From: Erwinia pyri
GTDB taxonomy: Bacteria; Pseudomonadota; Gammaproteobacteria; Enterobacterales; Enterobacteriaceae
DNA length: 64,000 bases
NCBI RefSeq assembly: GCF_030758455.1
Contig: NZ_CP132353.1
Coordinates: 4,154,001-4,218,000 of the forward strand
Reading direction: 5' to 3'
Position numbers and translations under genes: made by a program. Shown piece by piece: positions 29,967 to 43,210 of this stretch. Within the stretch, counting starts at the first letter, position 1. Each line of letters opens with the position of its first letter. The notes below the pieces were generated by a model. It searched no databases. It was not told the origin of the DNA and saw only the letters and a list, made by a program, of their open reading frames with translations.

Positions 29967-31641
29967 AGCTGACAGCACCACGCTGATCTCGCTGATGGAA
30001 AGCCTGCTGGATAGCTTTGAGTCGCTTAACCGCCTGTCAGGCAGTGAAGAGGCTGAACGCTCGGTGGATATCCTTATCCGGCAGCTTCGTGCCCTCGGGC
30101 TTTCTCCGATCCGGGAAAGCTGCAAGCTGTGGCTCAGCGATCCGGTGATGGGATCGCTGACGGTACCCGATTTTCCCGGCTGGCAGGGAAAAGCAAAAAC
30201 GCGATCCTTTTCCGCTTCCTGCCCTGCAGGCGCAGAGGGCGAGCTGTTCTATGATTCCCGCTCGTTACAGGCGATTCCCGATAACGCTATGGCGGCCTGG
30301 GCTGCTTCCGTGCGCGGGAAAATCGTTATCGCCGATCAGGCCTTTGAGGAGTATGTGCAGCGTCTTTGCCAGGCCGGTGCGCTGGGAGTAGTGCATATCT
30401 GGGGATCGGCTGAAGAGGCTCTGCATGAAGAGACAGTCGGCCCCGTCTGGGGCACACCGGTGCCGGATGACCTCGCGCTTTATCCGTCGGTGCCGGTGAT
30501 TTCCGTCAACCATCAACAGGGCCATAATTTGCTGGAGTGGCTTAATCAGCAAAAAAGCCCGGTCAGTGCAGTAATCAGGACCGAACTTAATCAGCACGTT
30601 GCTGACTGTAGTATGCCCGTTGTTGATATACCCGGTGAGAGCGATGAATTTGTCCTGCTCTCCTCTCACTACGACTCCTGGCATCAAGGCGTGACCGATA
30701 ACGCTACGGGCAATGCTTTATGCCTTGCCGTCGCCGCTCATTTTCATCGGCTACAGCCGCAGCTGAAGCGTGGATTACGTATCGCCTGGTGGCCGGGACA
30801 TTCTAATGCCCGTTATGGCGGATCAACCTGGTATGCTGACCGCTACCGGCAGCTGCTCCAGCAGCAGTGTGTGGCTCATCTCAATGTCGATTCGCCAGGC
30901 TGTAAAGGTGCTACGGAAGTGGTGGTGAATGCCAGTGGCGCGGAGGAGTTATCCTTCCTTAATAGATCAATACGCAACATAACGGGTAAAGATGCCCGAC
31001 GCATTACGCCGCTGGGGAAAGGTGGCGATCAATCCTTCTGGGGCTGTGGCATTCCTTTGCATTTCGCCTTCCGCGAGGAGCCGGAGATCAGGACCAGCCA
31101 GTCACCGGGCAGCGGCGGAGGATGGTGGTGGCATACGGAAGCCGATACCCGGGATAAAGTAGAGAGCGCATTGCTATGGCGCGACTGCCAGATCCATATC
31201 GGCTGGCTGCATGAGTTACTGGTTGAGGCGGCATTGCCGGTTGATCCCTGCCGTTATCTGACGCAGCTGCTTGAGGAGCTGGAGAGCCTGCAAAGCGCGC
31301 TGGATCCCCAGTTTGATCTGGACCTAATTAAGGAGAGTTTACTGACGCTGCGCCAGCAGATAGCGCCCCTTGCAGGCAGCAAAGAACAGCAGCATCAGAA
31401 CGTGGTTAAGCAGGCGGTTGCTCTGTGGCATCGGGCACGTTATAGCTCAACCGACGATTTTCATTATGATCGCAGCTACCGGGGCGGCGCCTGGCCAGGA
31501 TTACAGATCCTGCGCGACCATAAGCTGGAGAGCACTTCACCGCAGACCTTCCTGATGCTGACCACGCAATATTATCGTCAGCGCGACCGGGCGGTGAGTT
31601 TATTGCAGGCCAGTCTGGATCTGCTTTCACAGGCTGAATAA
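29953..31641 (+). CDS. M28 family peptidase-like protein with altered active site
   Basis: A 562-residue protein that starts inside the end of the binding-protein gene (14-base overlap). It has an insert resembling a PA domain (residues ~90-210) inside an M28 aminopeptidase fold. Metal ligands H239 and D241 (SSHYDSW), bridging D249 (TDNATGN), D313 (NVDSPG) and H394 (WWWHTEADT) are in place. The usual Glu-Glu pair is replaced by H283-S284 in WWPGHSNARYGGS. No signal peptide is evident. It could cleave peptides or acyl-amino acids with different chemistry, or have lost peptidase activity. The stop codon lies in a 41-base duplication that includes part of the rrn terminator. Confidence 0.8.
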   Translation: MLPSEADSTTLISLMESLLDSFESLNRLSGSEEAERSVDILIRQLRALGLSPIRESCKLWLSDPVMGSLTVPDFPGWQGKAKTRSFSASCPAGAEGELFYDSRSLQAIPDNAMAAWAASVRGKIVIADQAFEEYVQRLCQAGALGVVHIWGSAEEALHEETVGPVWGTPVPDDLALYPSVPVISVNHQQGHNLLEWLNQQKSPVSAVIRTELNQHVADCSMPVVDIPGESDEFVLLSSHYDSWHQGVTDNATGNALCLAVAAHFHRLQPQLKRGLRIAWWPGHSNARYGGSTWYADRYRQLLQQQCVAHLNVDSPGCKGATEVVVNASGAEELSFLNRSIRNITGKDARRITPLGKGGDQSFWGCGIPLHFAFREEPEIRTSQSPGSGGGWWWHTEADTRDKVESALLWRDCQIHIGWLHELLVEAALPVDPCRYLTQLLEELESLQSALDPQFDLDLIKESLLTLRQQIAPLAGSKEQQHQNVVKQAVALWHRARYSSTDDFHYDRSYRGGAWPGLQILRDHKLESTSPQTFLMLTTQYYRQRDRAVSLLQASLDLLSQAE

Positions 31642-31706
31642 CGCAAAAATCCCCAACCTTTCGGTTTTCACAGACTCAATAACGCAAAAAACCCCAACCT
31701 TTCGGT
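31625..31706. repeat. 41-base tandem duplication of the rrn terminator arm
   Basis: Copies at 31625-31665 and 31666-31706 differ at only three positions. Each contains AACGCAAAAA-CCCCAACCTTTCGG. The first copy supplies the last codons and stop of the M28 gene. Only the second continues into GGTTGGGG to complete a terminator. Confidence 0.85.
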
Positions 31707-31713
31707 TGGGGTT
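31684..31713 (-). terminator. Intrinsic terminator of the rrn operon
   Basis: On the minus strand AACCCCAACC and GGTTGGGGTT form a hairpin with a GAAA loop, followed by TTTTTTGCG, 14 bases after the last 5S gene. This is the usual enterobacterial rrn terminator. Confidence 0.92.
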
Positions 31714-31726
31714 ATCGCTTTATTTG

Positions 31727-31846
31727 ATGCCTGGCAGTTCCCTACTCTCGCATGGGGAGACCCCACACTACCATCGGCGCTACGGCGTTTCACTTCTGAG
31801 TTCGGCATGGGGTCAGGTGGGACCACCGCGCTAAAGCCGCCAGGCA
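31727..31846 (-). rRNA. rrf: 5S ribosomal RNA, distal copy
   Basis: The minus strand begins TGCCTGGCGGC and ends CTGCCAGGCAT, 120 bases, matching E. coli 5S throughout. It is identical to the second 5S at 32006-32125. It is the last gene of the rrn operon. Confidence 0.97.
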
Positions 31847-31876
31847 AATCTTTATCCGATTAATCGGCATTGTTAC

Positions 31877-31952
31877 TGGTGCTGATACCCAGAGTCGAAC
31901 TGGGGACCTCACCCTTACCAAGGGTGCGCTCTACCAACTGAGCCATATCAGC
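31877..31952 (-). tRNA. tRNA-Thr (GGT)
   Basis: A 76-base cloverleaf including encoded CCA. It has a GCTGATA/TATCAGC acceptor stem, a GGTTCGA-class T arm (AGTTCGACT) and anticodon GGT (complement at 31917-31919). It matches E. coli thrV, which also lies between two 5S genes in rrnD. Confidence 0.97.
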
Positions 31953-32005
31953 ACGCTTATTTCTGTCAGAAAACGGTTTACTCACGTTTACTGCTTTTTA
32001 ATTTA

Positions 32006-32125
32006 ATGCCTGGCAGTTCCCTACTCTCGCATGGGGAGACCCCACACTACCATCGGCGCTACGGCGTTTCACTTCTGAGTTCGGCATGGGGTCAGGTGGG
32101 ACCACCGCGCTAAAGCCGCCAGGCA
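32006..32125 (-). rRNA. rrf: 5S ribosomal RNA, proximal copy
   Basis: The same 120 bases as the distal copy, 53 bases upstream of tRNA-Thr and 107 bases after the 23S 3' end. Confidence 0.97.
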
Positions 32126-32232
32126 GATTCTGTCATTCACGCCGCCCTCACAGGCCGCGCAAATCAATCCGTCACAAGCTGAAAATCTCTGTTGCGTCTC
32201 TCAGACGCCCACCAGAACGCTTCTGGTGTTGT

Positions 32233-35137
<2,905 letters not shown>

Positions 35138-35268
35138 TCACAACCCACAAGCGTCCCGGAGGACACTGCTGTTGCAGGCATTTGAGAGACTCGAACGCAT
35201 CGTTCTGTTCACCCTTATTACGGAGGGTAAACACGACGCGTCGTTTCAATTTTCAGCTTGTTCCGGGT

Positions 35269-35280
35269 TGTTAAAGAGCA
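35269..35280 (-). promoter_or_regulatory. boxA antiterminator in the 16S-23S spacer
   Basis: TGCTCTTTAACA on the minus strand between tRNA-Glu and 23S is the exact E. coli boxA. It loads NusB/NusE for rrn antitermination. Confidence 0.85.
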
Positions 35281-35361
35281 AATATCTCAAACGTGACTCG
35301 TCCTTGCGGAGAGAATCAGTTTTGAGATACGGTTGATAATGTCTTTCACTCATTATCAGGA

Positions 35362-35437
35362 TGGCGTCCCCAAGGGGATTCGAACCCCTGTTACAGCCGT
35401 GAAAGGGCAGTGTCCTGGGCCTCTAGACGATGGGGAC
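35362..35437 (-). tRNA. tRNA-Glu (TTC)
   Basis: A 76-base cloverleaf with encoded CCA. It has a GTCCCCA/TGGGGAC acceptor stem, the CCCTTTCACGG anticodon region with anticodon TTC (complement at 35401-35403) and GGTTCGAATCC T arm. It lies in the 16S-23S spacer as in E. coli gltT/gltV-type operons. Confidence 0.97.
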
Positions 35438-35506
35438 TCTGTTACTGTTGCTCATTACTTCTATCAGACAATCTGTGTGGACACTACGCGGGAAAGTATC
35501 TTCAGG

Positions 35507-37048
<1,542 letters not shown>

Positions 37049-37203
37049 AAAAGTTCGATTTGCTTAAACAAGTTAAGCGGTGCTCAAGTGTAAAACACTC
37101 ATAATGAATTTCATTATGTGTTCACTCTTAAGACTTGATATTTTCTGCGCCCTGCGGCGCTGATATCAATCCTGCGAGTGCCCACACAGATTGTCTGATA
37201 AAT

Positions 37204-37215
37204 TGTTAAAGAGCG
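37204..37215 (-). promoter_or_regulatory. boxA antiterminator in the rrn leader
   Basis: CGCTCTTTAACA on the minus strand, one base from the E. coli boxA, about 155 bases before 16S. Confidence 0.8.
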
Positions 37216-37254
37216 TTGCGGTAAGCGCCCTGAGGCGTTACTGCGAGGTGGCGT

Positions 37255-37282
37255 ATATTACGCTTTCCTCCTTCGGAGTCAA
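37255..37282 (-). promoter_or_regulatory. rrn P2 promoter
   Basis: On the minus strand TTGACT (37282-37277), 16 bases, TAATAT (37260-37255). It lies between P1 and the 16S gene as rrn P2 does. Confidence 0.7.
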
Positions 37283-37376
37283 CAACATTTTTCAGAAGTT
37301 TTTCTCCGGCGGTTCAGCTTCCTGACCCTCTCAACCCGGCGGCCGGTAAGCCGTTGTTCCGTGTCGATGGAGGCGC

Positions 37377-37404
37377 ATTATAGGGAGTTCCTGACGGCTG
37401 ACAA
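37377..37404 (-). promoter_or_regulatory. rrn P1 promoter with UP-element-like upstream DNA
   Basis: On the minus strand TTGTCA (37404-37399), 16 bases, TATAAT (37382-37377), then the GCGCCTCC discriminator typical of stringently controlled rrn P1. AT-rich TATTTTTCGCAATTT lies just upstream. Confidence 0.85.
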
Positions 37405-37458
37405 CCCCTAAATTGCGAAAAATAGCGCGTTCGCTGCAATCCCCAGCAAAAGGGCTGT

Positions 37459-37489
37459 TTATACGCAGTTATGCACAAACTTATCCACA
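37459..37489 (+). promoter_or_regulatory. Cluster of three DnaA-box-like sites
   Basis: TTATACGCA at 37459, TTATGCACA at 37469 and TTATCCACA at 37481, against the consensus TTATNCACA. The last two are exact, the first has one mismatch. Starts are 10 and 12 bases apart, so all face nearly the same side of the helix. They lie between rrn P1 and the purH promoter. Confidence 0.6.
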
Positions 37490-37521
37490 CTGACCGGCTT
37501 GCATTAAATTAGACAAGCGCC

Positions 37522-37538
37522 ACGCAAACGTTTTCGCT
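37522..37538. promoter_or_regulatory. PurR operator at the purH promoter
   Basis: ACGCAAACGTTTTCGCT differs at one or two bases from the PurR consensus ACGCAAACGTTTGCGT. It abuts a -10-like TACAAT at 37538-37543, so PurR with hypoxanthine or guanine would block purHD transcription. The rest of 37544-37680 is untranslated leader with no visible gene. Confidence 0.8.
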
Positions 37539-37680
37539 ACAATGCCACCGCAAAATATTTGCCTCTGTTAAGGGCGTTACCTGAGGCCGAATTCATTCTC
37601 CCTCTATATAGAGTAAGGAAAATGGCTAAGCTTGAGGTAACGATCTTATCTATGCGAACTAAAGCCAAGGGATAAACCTC

Positions 37681-39270
37681 ATGCAACAACCTCGTCCTGT
37701 ACGCCGCGCTCTGCTGAGCGTGTCTGACAAAGCCGGTATCCTCGAATTTGCTCAGGCGCTCTCAAGCCGTGGTGTCGAGCTGCTCTCCACCGGCGGCACC
37801 GCACGCCTGCTGGCAGATGCTGGCCTTCCCGTCACTGAAGTGTCTGACTATACCGGTTTCCCGGAAATGATGGATGGACGCGTCAAAACCCTGCATCCCA
37901 AAGTTCATGGCGGAATTTTAGGGCGCCGTGGTCAGGACGACGAAATCATGCAGGCGCACAGCATCTCCCCTATCGACATGGTGGTCGTTAACCTTTATCC
38001 GTTTGCCCAGACTGTGGCTCGTGAAGGTTGCTCGCTGGAAGATGCGGTTGAGAATATCGATATCGGCGGGCCGACCATGGTGCGCTCCGCAGCGAAGAAC
38101 CATAAAGATGTGGCTATTGTGGTGAAGAGCAGTGATTACCAGACCATCATTGCTGAGCTGGACGCCAACAATAATTCGCTGACGCTGGAAACCCGTTTCG
38201 ACCTGGCCATTAAAGCTTTCGAGCACACCGCCGCTTACGACAGCATGATTGCCAACTACTTCGGTAGCCTGGTTCCTGCCTACCATGGCGAAACGGGTGA
38301 ACCTTCCGGCCGCTTCCCACGCACGCTGAATCTGAACTTCATCAAGAAGCAGGATATGCGTTACGGTGAGAACAGCCATCAGGATGCTGCCTTCTATATA
38401 GAAGAGAACGTGACGGAAGCTTCTGTCGCTACCGCGCAGCAGGTTCAGGGGAAAGCCCTCTCCTATAACAATATCGCCGACACCGACGCGGCACTGGAGT
38501 GCGTAAAAGAGTTTACCGATGCAGCCTGCGTGATCGTCAAGCATGCTAACCCGTGTGGTGTGGCAGTGGGCAGCTCAATTCTGGATGCCTACGAGCGCGC
38601 ATACAAAACCGATCCTACCTCTGCGTTTGGCGGCATCATCGCCTTTAACCGCGAGCTGGATGAAGCTACCGCTCAGGCCATTATCAGCCGCCAGTTTGTG
38701 GAAGTGATCATCGCCCCATCCGCAAGCGCTGCCGCACTGAAAATTACCGCAGCGAAACAGAACGTCCGCGTGCTGACCTGTGGCCAGTGGCAGCAGCGTC
38801 AGGCGGGCCTGGATTTCAAACGCGTGAATGGAGGTCTGCTGGTACAGGATCGCGACCTCGGCATGGTGGCAGAGAGCCAGCTGCGCGTGGTCAGCAAACG
38901 TCAGCCGACTGAGCAGGAGCTGCGTGATGCTCTGTTCTGCTGGAAGGTGGCCAAGTTTGTTAAGTCTAACGCCATTGTCTATGCGCGCGACAATATGACA
39001 ATCGGCATAGGCGCAGGCCAGATGAGCCGCGTCTACTCGGCCAAAATTGCGGGCATCAAAGCGAGCGACGAAGGACTGGAAGTGAAAGGCTCCGCCATGG
39101 CGTCTGATGCTTTCTTCCCGTTCCGTGACGGTATTGACGCTGCTGCTGCCGTTGGCGTGAGCTGCGTTATCCAGCCCGGCGGTTCAATCCGTGATGAAGA
39201 AGTGATTGCCGCTGCCGACGAACACGGCATTGCGATGATCTTTACCGACATGCGTCATTTCCGCCATTAA
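37681..39270 (+). CDS. purH: Bifunctional AICAR formyltransferase / IMP cyclohydrolase
   Basis: Catalyses the last two steps of IMP synthesis. The 529-residue protein (same as E. coli) has an N-terminal MGS-like cyclohydrolase domain (VDK-like [28 protein letters not shown]) and a C-terminal transformylase domain with the [10 protein letters not shown] block and [11 protein letters not shown] near the end. Cytoplasmic. It precedes purD by 19 bases and is controlled by the PurR box upstream. Confidence 0.97.
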   Translation: MQQPRPVRRALLSVSDKAGILEFAQALSSRGVELLSTGGTARLLADAGLPVTEVSDYTGFPEMMDGRVKTLHPKVHGGILGRRGQDDEIMQAHSISPIDMVVVNLYPFAQTVAREGCSLEDAVENIDIGGPTMVRSAAKNHKDVAIVVKSSDYQTIIAELDANNNSLTLETRFDLAIKAFEHTAAYDSMIANYFGSLVPAYHGETGEPSGRFPRTLNLNFIKKQDMRYGENSHQDAAFYIEENVTEASVATAQQVQGKALSYNNIADTDAALECVKEFTDAACVIVKHANPCGVAVGSSILDAYERAYKTDPTSAFGGIIAFNRELDEATAQAIISRQFVEVIIAPSASAAALKITAAKQNVRVLTCGQWQQRQAGLDFKRVNGGLLVQDRDLGMVAESQLRVVSKRQPTEQELRDALFCWKVAKFVKSNAIVYARDNMTIGIGAGQMSRVYSAKIAGIKASDEGLEVKGSAMASDAFFPFRDGIDAAAAVGVSCVIQPGGSIRDEEVIAAADEHGIAMIFTDMRHFRH

Positions 39271-39289
39271 TTCCGGAGCAGAGAGAACG

Positions 39290-40570
39290 ATGAAAATTTT
39301 AGTGATTGGTAATGGCGGACGTGAACACGCGCTGGCCTGGAAAGCCTCTCTTTCACCGCTGGCGGAGACCGTTTTCGTGGCGCCAGGCAATGCAGGCACC
39401 GCGCTTGAGCCTGCCCTGCAGAACGTGAACATCAGCGCGACCGATATCCCTGCTTTGCTTAACTTTGCGCAAAATGAGCAGATTGACCTGACCATAGTGG
39501 GACCGGAAGCGCCGCTGGTGATCGGCGTGGTGGATGCCTTCCGCGCCGCCGGTCTGAAAATTTTTGGGCCGACGCAGGCTGCCGCGCAGCTGGAAGGGTC
39601 GAAAGCCTTTACCAAGGATTTCCTGGCTCGCCACCATATTCCTACCGCGGAATATCAGAACTTTACGGAAGTAGAACCGGCGCTGGCCTACACCCGGAGT
39701 AAAGGTGCGCCGATCGTTATCAAGGCCGATGGCCTTGCCGCCGGTAAAGGTGTGATTGTGGCGATGACGCTGCAGGAAGCGGAAGAGGCTATCCAGGATA
39801 TGCTGGCAGGCAACGCTTTTGGCGATGCGGGCCACCGTATCGTGGTGGAAGAGTTCCTCGACGGTGAGGAAGCCAGCTTTATCGTGATGGTAGATGGCGA
39901 GAACGTGCTGCCGATGGCCACCAGCCAGGATCACAAGCGCGTGGGCGATGCCGATACCGGTCCAAATACCGGCGGTATGGGCGCCTACTCACCCGCTCCG
40001 GTGGTCACTGATGAAATCCACCAGCGTGTCATGGATGAGGTGATCTGGCCAACCGTGCGCGGCATGGCGGCTGAAGGCAATGTCTACACTGGCTTCCTGT
40101 ATGCAGGCCTGATGATCGACAAGAGCGGTCAGCCGAAAGTGATCGAGTTCAACTGCCGCTTTGGCGATCCTGAAACGCAGCCGATCATGCTGCGCATGCA
40201 GTCGGATCTGGTGGATCTTTGCCTGGCTGCCGTGGACGGCAAGCTCAATACCAAAGAGTCACTCTGGGATCCTCGTCCTTCACTGGGCGTGGTGCTGGCG
40301 GCGGGCGGCTATCCGGGCGATTACAGCACGGGCGATCAAATTCACGGTTTACCGCTGGAAGCGACGCCTGACGGCAAAGTGTTCCATGCCGGGACAACGA
40401 TGCAGGATGATTTGGTCGTCACCAACGGTGGACGCGTGCTGTGCGTGACGGCGCTGGGTGAAGATGTCGCCGCGGCGCAGAAGCAGGCGTATGCCCTGGC
40501 GAAATCTATCTCATGGCAGGGGAGCTTCTGCCGTAGCGATATTGGCTATCGCGCAATCGGTCGTAAGTAA
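39290..40570 (+). CDS. purD: Phosphoribosylamine-glycine ligase
   Basis: Makes glycinamide ribonucleotide with ATP, the second step of purine synthesis. The 426-residue ATP-grasp enzyme (E. coli 429) shows MKILVIGNGGREHALAW, the PIVIKADGLAAGKGV nucleotide loop and the FNCRFGDPETQP metal/phosphate site. GGAG lies before the ATG. Second gene of purHD, closed by a terminator. Confidence 0.97.
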   Translation: MKILVIGNGGREHALAWKASLSPLAETVFVAPGNAGTALEPALQNVNISATDIPALLNFAQNEQIDLTIVGPEAPLVIGVVDAFRAAGLKIFGPTQAAAQLEGSKAFTKDFLARHHIPTAEYQNFTEVEPALAYTRSKGAPIVIKADGLAAGKGVIVAMTLQEAEEAIQDMLAGNAFGDAGHRIVVEEFLDGEEASFIVMVDGENVLPMATSQDHKRVGDADTGPNTGGMGAYSPAPVVTDEIHQRVMDEVIWPTVRGMAAEGNVYTGFLYAGLMIDKSGQPKVIEFNCRFGDPETQPIMLRMQSDLVDLCLAAVDGKLNTKESLWDPRPSLGVVLAAGGYPGDYSTGDQIHGLPLEATPDGKVFHAGTTMQDDLVVTNGGRVLCVTALGEDVAAAQKQAYALAKSISWQGSFCRSDIGYRAIGRK

Positions 40571-40576
40571 TTGTTC

Positions 40577-40606
40577 CAGGGGCCGACGTATCGGCCCCTG
40601 TTCCTC
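40577..40606 (+). terminator. Intrinsic terminator of purHD
   Basis: CAGGGGCCGA and TCGGCCCCTG form ten perfect pairs around CGTA, followed by TTCCTCT, six bases after the purD stop. Confidence 0.75.
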
Positions 40607-40625
40607 TGTCCCGCCTTCTCTGCAC

Positions 40626-41291
40626 TCACAAATCAGCCTCTTGCGGCTCCGTCGCACACTGATCGTCGGCTGAAACCAGAATCAGCTGCGTCCCCTTAGG
40701 CGCTTCCAGCCAGGAAATGCTCACCGGCTTGCCCGATTCCTGCTGATGCTGCGTGATATAGCGAGTAAAGAAAGGATCGAAGCTGGGCTTCTCCTCACCG
40801 CCTTTGCAAAGCGTTACCGTACCCGAAGGTGACCAGTGCCCCTGCTTCAGCCATACGCGCCCCTCCAGCAGGTCGTCGCTGATTTTGAGCATGCGCCCCG
40901 CATCGAACTGATACAGCGCCACGGCGTCCGGCGAGAGCGCCTCACGTCGCCCTTCCAGCTGGCGCTGCATAAAGCTCAGGCTGCCATCCTGATCAAACCT
41001 CAGCGTCACGTCGTCCGGGTGCTCCCCTTTGATGTGGCGTTCAATCGAGATCAGCTTCTCCTGCTGCCACAGATAATCTGTGGTTTCAGTGTTGCCTCCC
41101 GTGAATGGGGTATAGACCGTTACAAGATGGCTGGAGTGGTTAGGGTTGTCTTTACGCCAGATCCTGACGGTGCCACGGTCAGCAAGATAGCCGCTGGCGG
41201 TAAAATCAGGGCGCGTGGAGCGTGAGCTGCATCCTGCCAGCATCAGCAGCATCAGCGCGAGGGTGGAGAAGGTAAACGGGTGTCGTTTCAT
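40626..41291 (-). CDS. yjaH: DUF1481 family lipoprotein YjaH
   Basis: A ~221-residue protein of unknown function. After a hydrophobic signal (FSTLALMLLMLAG) comes the lipobox LAGC, so it should be a lipid-anchored envelope protein. The mature part is polar and soluble. I prefer ATG at 41291 over GTG at 41306; neither has a strong ribosome-binding site. Location next to hupA and purD matches E. coli yjaH. A 15-base palindrome covers the start region. No function is proposed. Confidence 0.85.
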   Translation of the reverse strand: MKRHPFTFSTLALMLLMLAGCSSRSTRPDFTASGYLADRGTVRIWRKDNPNHSSHLVTVYTPFTGGNTETTDYLWQQEKLISIERHIKGEHPDDVTLRFDQDGSLSFMQRQLEGRREALSPDAVALYQFDAGRMLKISDDLLEGRVWLKQGHWSPSGTVTLCKGGEEKPSFDPFFTRYITQHQQESGKPVSISWLEAPKGTQLILVSADDQCATEPQEADL

Positions 41292-41293
41292 GG

Positions 41294-41308
41294 GTGTGAT
41301 TATCACAC
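41294..41308. promoter_or_regulatory. Palindrome at the yjaH start
   Basis: GTGTGATTATCACAC is a perfect 15-base palindrome three bases before the chosen ATG. It could be an operator or a small translational hairpin. It is too short for a standard CRP site. Confidence 0.3.
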
Positions 41309-41373
41309 ATTGCGGGCGGGTTTGCCGCAGCAGGCGTAGCTGAAGCAGAGAAAAGCAGAGAACCAGAACCTTA

Positions 41374-41396
41374 ACAAAAGGGGCTTTACGCCCCCC
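41374..41396 (-). terminator. Intrinsic terminator of hupA
   Basis: On the minus strand GGGGCGTAAAGCCCC followed by TTTTGTT, about 28 bases after the hupA stop. Confidence 0.75.
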
Positions 41397-41423
41397 TGTT
41401 TAAAACTTTTCACCGTCAGACGA

Positions 41424-41696
41424 TTACTTAACAGCGTCTTTCAGTGCTTTACCAGAAACAAATGCCGGTACGTTTGCAGCAGCAATTTTGATTTCTTTAC
41501 CAGTCTGCGGGTTGCGGCCAGTACGCTCAGCACGGTGGTTAACTTTAAAGGTACCAAAACCAACCAGTTGTACAGCATCACCTTCTTTCAGAGACTCAGT
41601 AATCGCAGCCAGGGTGGATTCCAGAGCAGCTTTAGCCTGGGTCTTAGACAGGTCCGCTTTGTCCGCAATTACATCAATCAGTTGAGTCTTGTTCAT
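41424..41696 (-). CDS. hupA: DNA-binding protein HU, alpha subunit
   Basis: A 90-residue nucleoid protein that bends and wraps DNA as a homodimer or with HU-beta. It begins [18 protein letters not shown] and has the proline-tipped DNA-binding arm [14 protein letters not shown]. Length and sequence match E. coli HupA. AGGATAAC lies before the ATG. Monocistronic, closed by its own terminator. Confidence 0.98.
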   Translation of the reverse strand: MNKTQLIDVIADKADLSKTQAKAALESTLAAITESLKEGDAVQLVGFGTFKVNHRAERTGRNPQTGKEIKIAAANVPAFVSGKALKDAVK

Positions 41697-41883
41697 AAGT
41701 TATCCTTACAGTGTATTTATCGCTTGCTAAGCATCATGTGCGAGGGAAAAACCAAATTTGGCGCTCTCCTGCATTCACGCACCGCTAGCCACATTTTTCA
41801 GCCCCCCAAATGTAGACCAGACTGGGGGCGAATGTGAAGCCTTAAGGCGCTACAAATCAGGCCTGAAGTCACGTTTTATCGTG

Positions 41884-42474
41884 TTATTGCTGAAAATTTA
41901 TACCGATGTTACTGATCCCCGACTCCCGCAGGTCAGATCGCAGTCCTTTGATCAGGTCGAGGTCCCTCTCCTCGCAGGCGCTGAGCAGGCGGAAAATCTC
42001 CCACTGGATGTCCCACTCCTCTTCTACCGCCGGGTTCTCTTTTAACTCTTCATCGGTCATTTCACGTTCAGCCTGCGTCATTTCCAGCATCGCAACGCTG
42101 GTAATGGAGGCTTCGCTGACGGCGATCGCATGCGCCAGCGTTTCACCGCTCAGACGGGAGTGCAGCAGTTCGCTCAGCGCCACGCAGGCATCAATGGCGG
42201 GATAGACGCCATACAGGTCGTAATCCTCTGCTGCCGGAATCGCTTCTTCAAACTTTTCCAGCTGCGAATCAAAATTCACTTTGGCATCTTTGATCACCAG
42301 GGTTTCCCAGATCAGATCAAGAATACGGCGATAAATTTGCGCATCCCCAAAACCGGTCTGCTGGCAAAATGCCCAGTAGTTGGGGAACATACGTTCACAC
42401 AGGCAGGCCATAAAAGTAACGTGCTGCCAGCTTTCCAGTTTCTCAAGCCGCAGGTGAATGGGATTACGTAACAT
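41884..42474 (-). CDS. yjaG: DUF416 family protein YjaG
   Basis: A 196-residue soluble, mainly helical protein with the same length as E. coli YjaG and the same flanking genes (hupA and nfi). Recognisable blocks are QTGFGDAQIYRRILDLIWE and NFDSQLEKFEEAIPAAEDYD. It has no signal peptide or membrane segment. Function is not established. Confidence 0.93.
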   Translation of the reverse strand: MLRNPIHLRLEKLESWQHVTFMACLCERMFPNYWAFCQQTGFGDAQIYRRILDLIWETLVIKDAKVNFDSQLEKFEEAIPAAEDYDLYGVYPAIDACVALSELLHSRLSGETLAHAIAVSEASITSVAMLEMTQAEREMTDEELKENPAVEEEWDIQWEIFRLLSACEERDLDLIKGLRSDLRESGISNIGINFQQ

Positions 42475-42539
42475 GTTGGGATCTCTTAAAGATAAGTGCG
42501 CGGCCAGCAGTGTAACTGAAAAGCAGAAAGCTCACACCG

Positions 42540-43208
42540 TTAACCCTGCAGGCCAAGTCGGACAAAAGAGGGGCGGTTAGAGGCGACGGCATCTGCCCAG
42601 CGGGTCGGCTCGGGAAGCCGGTAGCCCTGTAAGCAAGTTTCTACCCACGTCAGGGCTGTATCTGCGCTAACGCGATGCCCGGAAGAGATAAACAGCGGAT
42701 TACAGCGCCTCTTGCTGCGCAGCACCCAGCCAATCTGCTCGCCTTTGTCGATCAGCGGCTGCCGTTCGCCCGGCTCATCGCCCAGCGGCTCGAACTTGCC
42801 GCACAAACGACGTTTGGCCACGCCGATAGTGGGCACGTCCACCAGCATGCCAAAATGGCTGGCTACGCCCAGGCGGCGCGGATGCGCAATTCCCTGTCCG
42901 TCAACGAATAACAGGTCGGGACGCTGCTCAAGCAGCTCCCAGGCGGCCAGCAGCGCAGGATATTCGCGGAAAGAGAGATAACCGGGGATATAAGGCATGG
43001 TGGTGGCGATACGGGCCACCCGGTGCTCTACCAGCTTCAGTGAGGGATACTCCAGAATAACGAGGGCGGCGCGTGTCACCTCGCCCCCCTGCTCAAATCC
43101 CACATCGGCGCCACCAATATAGCGTGGAGGCATAACGTCGAAGTCATCTTCGCGAACGACTTCCGCCGCCCGCGTTAACTGTTCCTGCTTTAATGCCTGA
43201 ATATCCAT
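42540..43208 (-). CDS. nfi: Endonuclease V
   Basis: Nicks DNA one bond 3' of deaminated bases, mainly deoxyinosine. The 222-residue protein has [17 protein letters not shown] with the metal aspartate, [33 protein letters not shown] and the C-terminal TRWADAVAS block, all as in E. coli Nfi. It follows hemE by two bases in the same direction, so it is likely co-transcribed. Confidence 0.96.
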   Translation of the reverse strand: MDIQALKQEQLTRAAEVVREDDFDVMPPRYIGGADVGFEQGGEVTRAALVILEYPSLKLVEHRVARIATTMPYIPGYLSFREYPALLAAWELLEQRPDLLFVDGQGIAHPRRLGVASHFGMLVDVPTIGVAKRRLCGKFEPLGDEPGERQPLIDKGEQIGWVLRSKRRCNPLFISSGHRVSADTALTWVETCLQGYRLPEPTRWADAVASNRPSFVRLGLQG

Positions 43209-43210
43209 AC

